Assembly: GCF_001522545.3 (NCBI RefSeq)
Contig: NC_031769.1
Coordinates: 127,991,613-128,055,612, forward strand
Reading direction: 5' to 3'
DNA: 64,000 nucleotides
Source: Parus major
Lineage: Eukaryota > Chordata > Aves > Passeriformes > Paridae
In this document: positions 50,430 through 63,819 of the stretch, in pieces
Numbering within the stretch: the first letter of the stretch is position 1
Layout: the number at the start of each line of letters is the position of its first letter
Program-made: the position numbers and the translations under genes
The notes under the pieces: generated by a model
Databases searched by the model: none
What the model saw: only the letters and a program-made list of their open reading frames with translations
Told to the model about the DNA's origin: nothing

Positions 50430-52000
50430 ACCCCCCCTTATTTATATAGTTTTAGAAAAAGCCAAAATAACATGGAGAAGATCTCTGAGCCTATTTCTTA
50501 CATTCAGGAATTTCCTGTATTTCAGCTTGCACACACTGCCTTTTGTCCTTGCACTAGGCACCACTAGAGAAGAGTCTGGCTCTGCTGTCTCTATTGTCCC
50601 CTTCAGCTGCTTATATACCTTGACAAGATTCCCCCCAGGCTTTTCTTCCCCAGCTTAAACAATCCCAGCTCTCATCCTCTCCTGGTTATTTCAGACTTCA
50701 ATCCTATTATTCCCTGGCCTCTTTTGGATACCCTGTAGTACATCCATGCCCTCTCATACTGGGAGCTCAGCACTGTACATGTCATTCAGACGTGTCTCAC
50801 TGGCCCAGGGTGGAGGGGCAAGATCACATCCCTCCCCCTTGCTGTCAACACCCTGCCTGATGCAGCCCAAGAAGCTCTGAGTTTTTGAGGCCATGAGGGC
50901 GCTCTGCTGGCTCATGCTCAACCTCGTGTCCACCAGGACCCCCAGGGCCCTTTCTGCCACAATGCTTTCCAGCCAGCTGGCCTGGTGCCTGGGTTTTTCA
51001 TTCCTCTAGGTACAAGACTTTGGGTTGCCCCACACTGAACTCCATGAGGTTCCTGTTAGACCATTTCTCCATATTAAAGTTCTTCTAAATAGCAGCACAG
51101 CCCTCTGATGCAAAAACAACTCTGCCACTGTTAGGTTTGTAACAGTGTGAGGATCCTGCATTGAGAGGGTGCACCAGTAAAAACAAGCTTTCAGCTTGGC
51201 TTCATGTCACCGATTACAGCACTTTGAACACAGGGTTCAGCCAGCTCTCGACACACCTGCTCACCATCTGCTTCACACAGTCCATAATTCATTGCTTTGG
51301 GAAGAAGTTATGGAGGACAGTCTCAAAATCCTTGATAAAGGCAAGATTAACAATATCCACCACTCTCCCCTTATCCATGGTGCCAGTCATCTACAGCTCA
51401 GTACTGTAGAAGGCTATCCAGTTCTCAGACATGCTTTTCCTCCCATAAGTCCATTCTGACTACTACTAATCACCTTCTTGTTCATTTTGGAAATAGTTTC
51501 CAGGACTGTTTGCTCCATTACCTTCCCAGACACCAAGGGAACAGTCTTGTTCCCCTGTATCTTCTTGTCTACCTTGAGGATAGGAAGGACACTTGCTTTT
51601 CTCCAGCCCTCAGGAATCCTGTCCAACGCCAAACCCTTTCATACAATTAACAGCTTCACAAAGACATCAGGTAGCTCCTTCACCAGTCATGGGTGCATCC
51701 CATAAAACTGTGTATGGTACACTATTTTAAGCATTTCTTACCTTGAGACTTCTCATCAGAGGGTTGGTCTTCGTTGCTTTAGCGTTTCCCACAGGTGTCA
51801 GGGGCCTACAATCCCAAAGGCTTCCCAGTAGACACCAAGGCAAAGAAGACATGGAATACCTCAGCCTTTTCCATGTCCTTTGTCACATGGATTCTGGTCC
51901 TGCTTAGCAGCAGGCCCACACTTCCTCTGATCTTCCTTTTGCAGCTGGTATATCTGTAGAAGGCCTGTTGCCTTCTACATCCCCTGCCCAAGCTCAGCTA
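50430..52000 (-). mobile_element. old CR1 LINE copy, antisense, decayed
   Basis: Contains the CR1 3' region (GGCTTTTCTTCCCCAGCTTA, CATCCCTCCCCCTTGCTGTC). Further right on the minus strand are reverse-transcriptase remnants at 51632-51414 (IPEGWRKASVLPILK, SSSQNGLMGGKACL) and more at 51991-51806. It is more diverged than the copy at 46101-48600, so probably older or of another subfamily. Boundaries are approximate. Confidence 0.82.
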
Positions 52001-52460
52001 CAGGCGGCTTTGTTTTGCCTTCCTTAACCCCATCCCTAGGCATCTGCACAGGATCTCGGCCCCCTCATAGGATACCTGTACTGGCAGTTTTCCATACAGA
52101 TCTTTTCATGGTGGTGCATGGCAGGAAAATTATAGGCAGTGGGGCATGACTTGAAACGAGAGGTTCAGCCAAGATATGGAAGAAATCCCCCCACCCCATG
52201 CACATTCCAGGTGTTTTTATCTCTGTCCTGCTCACCCACAGAGTTCCTGCATGTTGATCAGGAAAGGCAGCAGTCAGCAGAGATGTGCAACACTGCTCGG
52301 ATGCACATTACCACCTGATCAGCAATGCAAACCAAGTTCCAGAGCAACTGCTGTACTAGAGCGAGCATCGAGACACTCAGAACTTGTACCTGTCCCCTGA
52401 ACAGGATGCTCAGGCATTTGGATTTTCACTAATCTCTAACACTAAAGAACAGACTGACAA

Positions 52461-55400
52461 TGTTTAATAGGCCATTTTTTATTGAGAGTTAAGATCACGT
52501 TTCCCCACAGTGCGCAGAACGCACTATGAAAACAAAATACAGAAGATCACTTTAGTAAATACACACTGGTTAAGCAATGCTACCTTTTTTGGCAAAGTGC
52601 TGTATTTTGTCTGTTTTCAGCTTGTGTTAAACTATTAAAAATAAGAGCCACACATTCTTCCATATCAAAAGGACTGCTACAAATAGAGAAGTGGCTCTGG
52701 AGAGAAGCTGCCATATATGCATAGACTGATGTACAGTATTAATCCCAACTGAAATGTCCCTTTTGAATCTTCAAGTTTGCTGTGTAGAAGGCACAGTTTA
52801 AAATGCAAGTCTGTCCATTGACCAACACATATGAAAATACAATTTCAGCAAGATTCAGGAATATCAATCAGTATGAGACAGTGCAAGGCCTCCACTTTTA
52901 CAAGAAAAAACACACACTTTAATACAATTCAAAAAACCATATAAAAAGCCACACAGCTCACTATTAAAACAGAAAACCAAAACAAATCTAATTGCCCAAT
53001 AGCTCCAGGCACAAAACAGGGCTAGACCAACATAAATATGTAAAACAAATTAACAAAAAGCCATTGATGTAGTACTATCTCACACAATAATATGGTTTCC
53101 AATATTACAAATTGAGAAGCACAGCTTTGTGCAACAAAATAGTTTATATCCTGAAAGATATAGGTTTTCATCACCAGAAAGTCATCTAGTAATGCAGTAT
53201 AAAAAGATCAGTATCTCCCAATTCTAGGAGCAGTCTAAAGTTGCATTTACTTGCCTACTGAGAAGAATAGACCAAGGCTCTCATTTTAATGCCTGGGAGC
53301 CTTATACTCTCAGCTCCATCTCCCCATTAGGAGTGAAGGGATTACTTACTCCTTCCAGCACAGGGAGGTGGAGACCATCTTCCTTCATTGCACTTTAAGA
53401 AAATTAAAGCTGAAGGAAAGTAGTTACTTTTATATAAAGAAAAGTAATACAGGAAAGCAAAGAATTTTCCTGAGCTAGAAAGTTGGCAGCAAGGATAAGG
53501 AAGTTTAAGCTAGACAAAAAGTTGGAGTGATAAAGGTAGATAATCTGAGGCAAGTAAGAGTACTTGTGAACAGGTAAGAGACTGGTGAAACTACAGCTAT
53601 TTGCAGATAAACCAAAGTATTTGGACCACATGAGAATTGTTGTGTAGACATGGGAACATACTGCTAAAAGAGCAGTAACAAAATATCTCTTTTAAAAACT
53701 CATAGTGCGACCAATTCTGTTTTCTTTCAGTGTCCATGTGAATTCAATTTGTCAAGAAAAAACAAAACCCAAAAACTGGTGTATCCAGGAAAGCACCTCT
53801 TGCTTTTATATATTTAATTATTTTCAACATCCCTTTGTGACAATCCTAATTCCAGTAAAGCAGCACATCTGCAGTGAAATATAGGTTATAATTGCTGTTC
53901 CCTGTATGCTAAGCAGGTCCCACAAATTCCAACTGCAGAACACACAACAGTACCACTACATCAAGGTCAATTGAATTGTTGGGGTTTTAATTCAGTGAAA
54001 TTGAAGCATTTGGCTAAATTTAAATACTTCATAGGTCTGGAACAATTCACATTATTGACCTTGCTTTATTTCAAAGACTCCTCACATGACTCCTTATACC
54101 AACTTCTGTGTAAGGACTACTGGAAGACACAGCTGAGTGTAATGTTAACGCTGTAATGCCCTAAGCACTGAACACAAGGGAAAACAGCAAGTCACATTAA
54201 ACACTGGCAGAAAAGGAAGATAAACTTACTTTTATTCCCTCCCCTTCTTTCAGTGCAGATTTCTGCTTCCTTATTTCCATAGCCATTTAATCCACTTCCC
54301 AGATTGATCTGTCAGGGTTCAGCATACCATTGGCTGCTGTGTAACAGGGTTTTTTTTGTGAACAGGTGAACTTCACCTGTAGTTGTAGTTGGCAGTGCCT
54401 GACAACTTCCAAAACATCTTGCACAGTGTTACTAAGAAAACTACTTGATAGCTTTAAATGGCTTTTCTTTCCTTTTGGCCCATGGAATTGCTATTCAGTC
54501 CTTTTGCCTCCAACGGGCTAGGAGAACTACCATGGTGGATGGATCAATTTCTATACACTGTTATTGCTGTGTTTAGCTCAGCATCCACTTCTCCTTGCCT
54601 CACACTGCCCTACATTTGCAGTCCCCATTAACTTGGATTTCATTTTCATAGAGAGAAAGAGAAAATTAGGAGAACTTCAAATAAAATCTTCCTTCTAGCT
54701 ACTTCTGAGCTACTCTCAATCTGTAAATATGAGACTATCTAATAGTAATTTGTAGCTCAGAAATAGCTGTCTATCAGCCTGACTTCTGTGAAGAGCAGTC
54801 AGCTACTGATGGGATTAAAAGAACAGTCAATCCACCATCTTTTTCCTTTAACTAGACTAGAGATTAAATGAGATAGGGCAGGGGAAATACATGCTTCAAA
54901 GATAGAAATGGAGAAACTCAAACTTGACCTAGTAAAACCCAGTTCAGTTCTCTGTGTTGTACATCTGCATGTTACCCAAAGGGTAACACTTCTTCCCACT
55001 CCACTGTGAGGTACTACATCTGTAACACCAGTGCCATGTTGTACTGCAACAATATTGGTGAGACGTTTAACCCTCTTTCCATATCCATATCAAGTACCCA
55101 GCACACCTACACAGACCCCACTAACTCAAGGAAGTTCTAGGAATTTAGCTGAGATGTCCTTCCTGAAACAGGTCAGCGCAGCTATGTAATATCCACTGGC
55201 AGCTATAGTATTTCCTTGTTAGAAAGTAATCATATATACTGAATACAGACAGATACACAAGCTGTCAAGTACTGGTCATTAAAGCACATCGCTAACCTCA
55301 AATTTTCTAACTCCATTTTGATTAATGCAAAATGTAACTGATTTCCATCTCAGTTAAGTTTCTTTAAAATACCAACTAAGAACCCATCTATACATCATAG

Positions 55401-55644
55401 TTTATAAAACAGCACACAGACTATCATATTGATAGGCTTCCAAGACATTGATATTTAACATCAACATTTAGAACTTGATGCAAGATGTTTGGAGATTTAT
55501 GTGTATTTTGAAAATAATGTAACACTAGTTACAATTGTGTTTGAGGGATTGACGATCAGCTTCAGATTGACCACACTTACCTACACAAGAAAACAAGAGC
55601 AACCTAAGAAACAATTAGACCATAGATTAAAACCACAAGAACCA
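52461..55644 (-). other. TP53INP1: TP53INP1 3' UTR, about 3.2 kb
   Basis: The minus strand downstream of the TP53INP1 stop is AT-rich, free of CR1, and ends at an AATAAA (52483-52478 on the minus strand) just before the repeat-rich zone. Alternative AATAAA signals lie at 54070-54065 and 54236-54231. Two minus-strand GCATTAA motifs (55328-55322 and 53292-53286) match the 7mer-A1 seed site of miR-155. TP53INP1 is a published miR-155 target in mammals. UTR extent is inferred. Confidence 0.6.
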
Positions 55645-58600
55645 TCAGTAATTGAACTGACGCTGGCAAGGCTGGTGAACAAACAGTCCATTGTGCTTGA
55701 TTTGCCGAGAGTGGCAATCCCTGGTAAGGTTTTGGCGACGGAGACTGTTTCTGTTGAGAGAGTGTCTTTCATTATGTTCTTTTATCCAGTGGGTAGGACG
55801 AAAGCTCTTGTTTTTTTCCAGAAAAGTTGAACTAGTAGCAAGAGCCGTGACATAGCAGTGAACACGCTGTCCCGTTTCATTTCGGGCCTCCAGTCTAGAA
55901 ATGTAATAAGTAGGTATCAGTCACCACAGAGGTGCATTGAAAGACAAGCAAAATAAAGGATAGAATATGGACATCAACATCCAGCATTTCAAAAGGGTAC
56001 CCTTATTCTACTGGACAGAGATTTGGGCTGAGGTGAGGTCAAGCCACTTACCACACTGGTAAGTAATGTGTAGTGTTGCTAAATCACTTTCTGTGTGAGG
56101 ACCCCACAACAGCCTTAGGACTTACGGTGTCTTACTCTACTGTGCTCTTTCTTCCCCACACCACCTCCCTAAGCCCAAGATGCAGCACAGATCAGAAATA
56201 GGTGGCAATGTGTGTCACACTGCTCCAGCTTTAGAAGATTTGAGAGTTATCCACTAGGCAAAGTTTGTTTTAAAATCATCTTGAACATCTATGGTTCAGC
56301 CTGAAAACAGAAGCATACTAACGAAAGTGCGTTTCAATTGTCAGCCACACAAGTAAATCCAAACAATGTTCATGCAGAGGAATAGAAAGGTAGACCAATT
56401 GTGACACACATGAAAAACAACTTAGGATTGTTCCTCAACCAGGCCCCTAAATTTCATGAGCAGTGAATCAGCAGTTTTGGCAAACCCTTGCTCCATCATG
56501 CACTAGCGAAAAACAAACCAGCAGCCTATGCAAGCAGCGACTGACATATTGAAAAAGGACTTCCCTACTTGACAGAACAATCACTGGCATTTCCTGAAAC
56601 TTCCAAAGTAAAGTTAAAAATAACCTAGCCATTTTAAAAGCAAAGCAAAACCCTAATCTGAATTCTAGAGCTGGTGTGAGACCAGTGGCAGCAGAGTTTC
56701 TTGCCTTCTCTCTCCCCACTCAGGGCCCAACAAACAGCTGTCAACTGGTCAGTGATGCCCAGAAAAGATGTTTGCAAGACCAGGCACGTGCAAGAGGTCT
56801 CTTGGAAAGTGTCTTTCAACACTAGAATGACTTTTTGATAAAGTCTCTTCTGGAAGAGCTTAACTTGCAATTATTGTATGATGTCTGTAGACTACGTCAG
56901 GTCTGCCACACCCATGGTATGCCTGCCCTCTGTAGCCTTACTCTGGGGGCTGCAGGTGCCTGACACAAAGTAAACTCTTCTGCCTCCTCCCACTCCACAC
57001 TGGAGGGAAATATTCCTTGTTATCAAGGGAATACTCCCTCCCTTCTACTTTTTTCTTATTTTAAATACACTAATCTTGCTTTTGGATCCTTGGGTAGCTT
57101 GATATGACCGACTGAAGACTAGAGACTACAGAACAGTCATATGTGACATGCTGGTCTTCCCCTGCTTATTCACTGGATATTGTCCTAAACCTAGTACTTG
57201 AAATATCAAGCAAAAAATAAGTTAATAACAAGCACAAATCAATTCACAGTGCCTTGTAAATACATTCTTTGCAGATTACACCAGTTTAATCTACATGAGG
57301 GTACCTGCAAATATGGAACTACTGTCTTTTATGTGGAGTGATCCCTTAGTACATCCAACAGTGCTTGGGTGCTGCAGCAGTGCTGGAGGTGGAACTGCAA
57401 CTGAAGCCTTTCTGAGGAAAGCTATTAAGGAGCCAGGAAGCCACACCACAGTTATTGCAACCTGTATTTCCTAAGTATACCCTTAGCTAGCAAAGGGCAG
57501 CAACTGTTAATACAAACTGTTGTGGTTTTGTTATGGAAGAATATGACTAATCTGACAAATAGGGAAGTTTATACAACATCCTTTTGCTTTGAAAGGAATT
57601 TAAAATGAAAAAAGAGATTTCCTCCACAAAAGGAGAGAAACTGGTTTAAACTTGCAGGCTGATGATATCTATGCTTGCCCCACTCCCCATCAAATACCCT
57701 TCCAGCAATGGTTTGCAAACCAACACTCTTCTATTTTCCATCATAAAATGATACTGAGATAGCAGAGGTGGTTTGAATTAGCTAAATGGCCACATACTCT
57801 TCCAAAATGCAGCATTTTGGTACCTTAGGTGCATTTGGTAGGCTGGCACTAGTGAGCTCCATGCACTGAGAGAACAGGGTTGATGAGTCTCCATCATACT
57901 GTCAAAATGGAATCTTAGAGGGGCTGTGTCTTAAACCAGACCATCACTGCATACATTTGTTGCTGCGCTTCCAGTGTCTATTTTGCTAGAAAGCAGAAGT
58001 GTCCTGTTCATTGTGCTACAGAACCACATCTCACAAGAAACATTAAAGGCTTCAGACCCCCAACCCAATTATTTCAGTAATTTTTCTGCACTAAGCGTTT
58101 TGGTTTGTTAAAGCAGATGTAGTTAGGCTTGATCAAGTAATCATTTGGCACAAAGGTTAGTCCTAAAACCAGTATTTCTTTGGCAGACAAGGCTCTAAAG
58201 GAAGCAGTGTTGCTAGCAGCCTGATCAAACAAAAAGCACTGTTCCAAAACAGTAGTACTTACTGTGCCAGTGTGCCTTAAGCAGCTTTTCTTGGCCCTAC
58301 AATATTAAATGGCCAACCATTAAACCACTAGAGACTTCATAATAGCTTTTGAAACTTACAGTATCAGTGTAACTAATGTTACCAAATTCTGCAATCTACT
58401 TCATGTTTAGACTTTAGTCTCATCCCAGCTGTCACACAAAATACCCTGTACAAGAGCCTAGATGCTCTGACAAAGCAACAGCACAGAGTTCAATGTAAAG
58501 AAACTTACACACCAGCTGAAGAGCACACCTCTAGCTTCCCCACACATTAAAGCAGCTTAACTGTACTGTACAACACAAGACATGATTCTTCTCTGGATGA

Positions 58601-60925
58601 ATTTACATCAGTATTCCCAGTTCAAGTGACTGAAAGTCTCTAACTTTGAATATTACTATTCATTGCAAATTCATATTATAGATAAAGTGGCTTTCTGACT
58701 TCAGCTAGGGCATGACTTGCAGCCTACAGTACTCTTGCAGATTCCTTCAGACCCTCATTTTAAAGATGTTGTCTGCTCAGGTTCCCCCAATTTGACTGAA
58801 GCCAGACCACTGATGCTTAACATCATAAACTGTCCTCAATAAATAATTATACAAATCCCACTCCAAGATCAATAGTAGCTGTACTATACTTCAGCATTAT
58901 ACAGCAGCATGTCATCTCGAAGTCACCTCTTTCTTTGAACTAAAACCTTAAATATGTCAAGGGGCTGATCAGACAAGTCAATAGGCATCTACCTACAGCG
59001 ACTCAACCACTATACTAATTTCTTTCTGTAAATCAAAGCTTAGTATACTGTGCTTTTTTTTCTTTAGTTTTATTGTTTCTCAACTTAAAAACAAGATGGT
59101 ATGGAAAGCCAGACTTTCTTACTAACTGGGATTCACAAAACATCCAATTATTTCAAAACCAATGAACATGGGAAAGCATGGGGCCATAATGGCAAATATT
59201 CTATTTGCATAAAGCCATGTATACCATACTGTTATAGCTATATACACCAACACCAAAGAATGTCAGTGCATGGCAAACGTACCTCCACAATAAACCCACA
59301 AGAATAGATTTTTAGGACCCCAAACCAAAAAGCACTTCTTTGCTAAAAGTAGAAGATTGCAGCACAGGTTTTCACATTGAGGGGACTAAATTTTGTGTAA
59401 TCTTTCTGTTTGCTTTTGCTCCATAAGCTACCTGTGGGTAAATTTAATCCTGTACTTATCTATCACTAGGTTGAGGAATGAAAAAAATAAACCAAAGATG
59501 CCTCCCACCTAAACCCCAAGCCACTTCCCTGTCAGGATAATTAAAGTTCTATGTTTCATCTCACAAGATGACTGAAAGAGTACTGACTAGCAGTTATGAA
59601 AAACACACATAGCTGTGAAGGGGGCAAAGTGCTTTCATATCTACGTTACTGGCTATACAGTTAACTGCCACCAGTTAGGACTGGAACATGCTCTGCAAGG
59701 GAGTAATAAAGAGCCATAAATATTCACTGTAGTGCCAAACTGTGTACCCAACTGGCCATCTTGTATAACATTTTTCTGAGAAGGGAGGCACCTGACCACT
59801 CTACACACCTTTGTGGGATTCATGCTTTATTCACATCCCCTAAAATAAGCTGGAAAATTCAGTATTAAGTGTCTAAGCTGATTCAAGTAGAAACCAGATA
59901 TTTTCAGCACCAGAGCTCCTTGACAAGAGAATTCAGACATACCTGGGACTACCTGGGCTGTGAAACTCCTCATCCCCACATCTGGTCTCATTAAGGCTGT
60001 GGCAGGTATTGTGGACTGCATACACAGACATGCTGGGATGCTCTATTAAGAGGTTCTCCATCGGACTGGTCTCCACTTTGATAGTGGTTAATCCACCTGC
60101 AGTAAAACACGGGGGAGGGGTAATAAACCAGCTCTCCTCCATAGGACATGACTCAAACTGGATGAAGCAAGACTCGTTGGCCTCTGGCAAGTGTTCCAAG
60201 GGAGACGATAAACAAGAGAAGACAGGCGAGCTGTCCGTGGCTGGTGCTTCAACAATGTCTGCTTCCTCCACAGAACAATTAGTGCAAGTGTCTGCTGTAG
60301 GGACAATTCACCAGTGGAGAAGAACCCATGGATGTTGGTGATCGCAGGAGGTCGAAAACAACACAGTTGCATGTAGCCAGAAATGGGATATAAAAAAAAA
60401 CAAAGGGAAAAAAAAAAAAAGAAAAAAAAGAAAAAAAAAAAAAGCACCCTGTTAGCGCAAGTTTTTACTTTTCAAAAGCAGGGGAGGGGAAAAGGGAGCT
60501 CCCAGGCAAGCCATGTTAGACACGTCAAACAAGTGTTATCAGTTAAGCTATACAATTGCGAAATAAGTCAAATACATTTTATTTGGACAAGAGGTTCTGA
60601 TGAAGCCTGTGTCAGGCTTATAAACCTGACATCATTTTTCTCCCCAATTTATACAAAATGTAACATTTGTTTGGAAGACACCCTACACTCTAATCCCACA
60701 CTGGTTTTGCCGAGATGAATTTTCCCAAAGCTACTGGTTTGCTCATGTGGAATTAAGACAAGCAAGAGCCAGAGCAAGACAAAAGCAAAATTTATGTCTG
60801 ACAGACATCTTACCTATAAAGTCAACCAGAATCCACTCGTCATCTTCTTTCTCAGTGAACTCTGGCTCTTGGCTGGACAAGCTGTCAATCTCTCCCATGA
60901 GCATGTTATTTAACCTCTGGAACAT
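55645..60925 (-). CDS. TP53INP1: tumor protein p53-inducible nuclear protein 1, complete, 3 coding exons
   Basis: Coding exons in transcript order: 60925-60814, 60291-59943 (or from 60294), 55894-55645; total 711 nt, 236 residues (human 240). The protein starts MFQRLNNMLMGEI. EDDEWILVDFI at about residues 27-37 is the LC3-interacting region (W31 to V34), used in autophagy. The central block EESWFITPPPCFTAGG and the segment METPSMENLL-like SPMENLLIEHPSMSVYAV match the human protein. The C-terminus SLRRQNLTRDCHSRQ through QPCQRQFNY is the conserved DOR/TP53INP domain. The family is p53-induced, acts in nuclear PML bodies and on autophagosomes, and promotes growth arrest or cell death. The long glutamate run of the human protein after the LIR is nearly absent here. 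Exon 2 begins at a CAGCAG acceptor. The intron 59942-55895 shows no other exon that I can support. Confidence 0.97.
55895..59942. other. TP53INP1 intron between coding exons 2 and 3
   Basis: About 4 kb, AT-rich and without recognisable CR1 copies. Human TP53INP1 makes a shorter alpha isoform by using an extra exon here; I could not identify a counterpart with confidence. Confidence 0.5.
60389..60443. repeat. A-rich tract (T-rich on the sense strand) upstream of TP53INP1 exon 2
   Basis: An almost unbroken run of A with single G and C interruptions. On the transcribed strand it is a T-rich tract ending about 95 bases before the exon 2 acceptor. It is probably a microsatellite. Confidence 0.85.
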
Positions 60926-60927
60926 TA

Positions 60928-63819
60928 CTAAGGCAGGAACAAGACTTTGGCTGGTAGGTCTTTATATCCAAGGTTCAAGGCACAGCTCACACTACTAGCA
61001 GAGTGGCATAGACTTGAGATTAAAGTGCATAGATGCTTTATCAGCTTAGGTACAGGACATGCAAAAGCATGACTTGTAAACAGTTTATGTGAAACCTGTA
61101 AAAAATGATGACAAAGATCTTAATGACAAAACCACAGGTAACATCCCTAGGGAAACAAATTAAAAGCCCCTTGTTAGTGCAGTCTGAGGTACCAGTGAAA
61201 TTTCTCCCCAAAGAGGAGAGGCAGCTTCGCTGGCATTCACCATCTCCTCCCAGCTAGATACATAAAAAACACCCAATCCTAGGTCTCTCCTGGAGCTGAT
61301 TGCCTTCATCTTAGACCTCCTCCCCAAGAAAAGGTGTATTCAGCTGTCAGTCCCACCTTCTCCTAAGGGAGGAGAGGATTCTTGTACAGGACTCTTGTGT
61401 CTACGCTCCCCCAGCTCCCTCCCTGTCTTTCCCCATGTCAGAGAGACACCACGGGCAAGTTTTCTGCTCCGGACAAGTCCTCTGCTGACAGAGGAGCTCC
61501 TGTGAGGGCTCCCAGGGAGGCCCAAAGCAGTGTTTCTTGACCCTTCCATCACACACATTTCAGGGCCTCTGACTACAAGTTAACACAGAAGCAAGGCACA
61601 TCCTGTCTTCAGGTTCAAAGTACACCACAGAGTTACCCCAGTGAGATAATTTTCACAGCAACCACCCAAGTAAGCCCAAGGAACACGGAAAAGTATCAGA
61701 TATGTTTAACTAAACCTAGTGCTTATTTCTCAATTCATTCCCCATAATCTACACATAATTGGTCACCATAAGCCTGACCTCTGCATCTGGCAGTTAAAAT
61801 GAAAAATCCCATTAGTACTAAGAAGCTGAATGTTTAAACACCTCAGATCACCACATTTAAAGCCTTTGATATTTATGTACGAGCCAGTAAGTAGAAGCCA
61901 TTAAAGCAGGTGAAAAAGTAAAGACTACGGGGAAAATATTCACTAACTTAACTACAAGTTATTTTTGCCCACCGCAATATTTGAATCATCATAGCAGATC
62001 AGAATTATTACAGATTAAATACCTGCTTGATATTAAATAGGAAAGAATACATCCATATAAGACAGTATGAGTGCCTGCATTCAGAAAGGGAGCAAGACAC
62101 ATGACAGTACACAAATCCAGATATTAAAAGATACAATCCATAAAGGGTGTTATTTATAAATAGGCCAGTATACCCTAGAACTCTCAGGCCACACTAGAGA
62201 ATCGTTTGGGCTTCTTGTGTCATCTTATCCCAGGAAACCAGACCTCATCACCCACTTGTACAAGGTAAGGACAAACACTTGCTCCATGCAGCACTGCTCC
62301 TGGACACATTCATGCAGCTTCCTCCTTATTCAGACAGCACAGGATAGGAGCAGAATTTAAAGTAGTCTTCAGGAGCAATATGAAAAGGTAACAGTGAAAC
62401 TCAAGAAGTTATGCACTCTAGCTCCTCAAGAGAAACAACTGACTGCAGGAAAACACAAGACTAGAACCAACAGGCTCTGCTGCAATAGTGATACAGGTCT
62501 ATTTTTAAGGACCAGACTTGAAAAAGAAACATCAGGTCTCTCCTAAAGAGAGCTATAAAAACAATCAGAAGTCTAAAGAAAATCAACAAAATTTTCAAAA
62601 CAGAAAAGCTTAATAGACGGAAGGAAAAACTTATAACAGTAGTCAAATATATGAAGAGGCAAACATTTATTGCAGTCTTTTATATCCAGAGCAAGCAGAA
62701 GTGGCTTTAAATTGCAGCAAAGTTCAACTTCCAGTGTTACTAGTAGGAAGCTTTTAACCATTAAGGTTGCTAAGCCCTGGGTGGGTTACCTAAGGAAATG
62801 CCAAATGCCTACAGTGTTCCTAAACACCTTCTTGAGAATGTTTGAGTGCTTCAATTATAGGCAGTGCTTACTATGGATGAGGAAATAAACTCTAAGTGAA
62901 AGCTTGAAGTCTTTAGTTTTCCAGTTACTTTCCACATCCTTCCCTAACTCTCTCCTGGCACAAGGCCTATGAAAAAATGAGTCTGTTCTTTCTTTAGGCT
63001 AAGTAGTAAGCCGTTGCGTGGCTGCTGGTCAACACTGGCTTTCCCTGTACTCCCACACACGTGTGTTACCTCCTTCCTAGATCAAGCCCGGAGGTACTTT
63101 CAGTCAGAGGCTGGTTTTTAGTTCTGTGCACAGAGTGGAGCAAGACTAGAGCTCACACTCCTCTATCAAGACATCACAGCAACACAGAAGAATTAACCTC
63201 TAACAAGTAAAAGAGAGATCACTGTTCCTGAGAATGTGAGTTAAACAAACCTCAGCTTTTGACCCACAAATGACTTTCTGTAGATCAAAAGCAGTTTGTC
63301 CTATTTTTCCCTTCCCCCACCCCAAGGAGGATCCAAAAAAACATCTGAATCATTTTGTCCTGGTTTCATCTCCAGCTGGGCTTAAAACCACAGCACATTT
63401 AGAAAGTGGTTAATGCTTTGACATCCTTTTGGACAAGCGCCTTTAAAAAGACCACGCTTGTGTGCTATTGTGCAAGTCAGACAGCAAAAGAGAAGTTAGG
63501 GTGTTATCAAGGGCCATCGTCCAGGGAAGAAAACAGGACAGTGACCGAGGGAGGTTTTCGAGTTCTCAGACAGGAACTGTCAGCTGCAGGAAAACACAAG
63601 CCTGGGAACAACTGACTCAGCTACAGTAATGATTAAGAGGCTGTTATAGATAACACATCCAATGAATGTCAACAACACAGTATCGCTACAATAAAAAAGA
63701 GAGTATTTCTTCCTTTTTTTTTTTTTGTTTTGTTTTGGTTTCTAACCAAGCAAAGGAGATGGGGTATGTGCTAAGCAAAAAGAACACACAACCAGAAAAA
63801 GCCACCTCCCAATGCCAGC
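60928..63819 (-). other. TP53INP1 5' intron(s)
   Basis: The coding exon begins two bases before the ATG at a TTAG acceptor (60929-60928), so upstream exons are noncoding. About 2.9 kb separate it from the GC-rich edge. A T-rich run lies at 63712-63740. No further exon could be identified. Confidence 0.5.

Noticed and set aside
55489..55830. A 113-codon plus-strand open frame
   Set aside because: It lies antisense to the last coding exon of TP53INP1, which explains the open frame.
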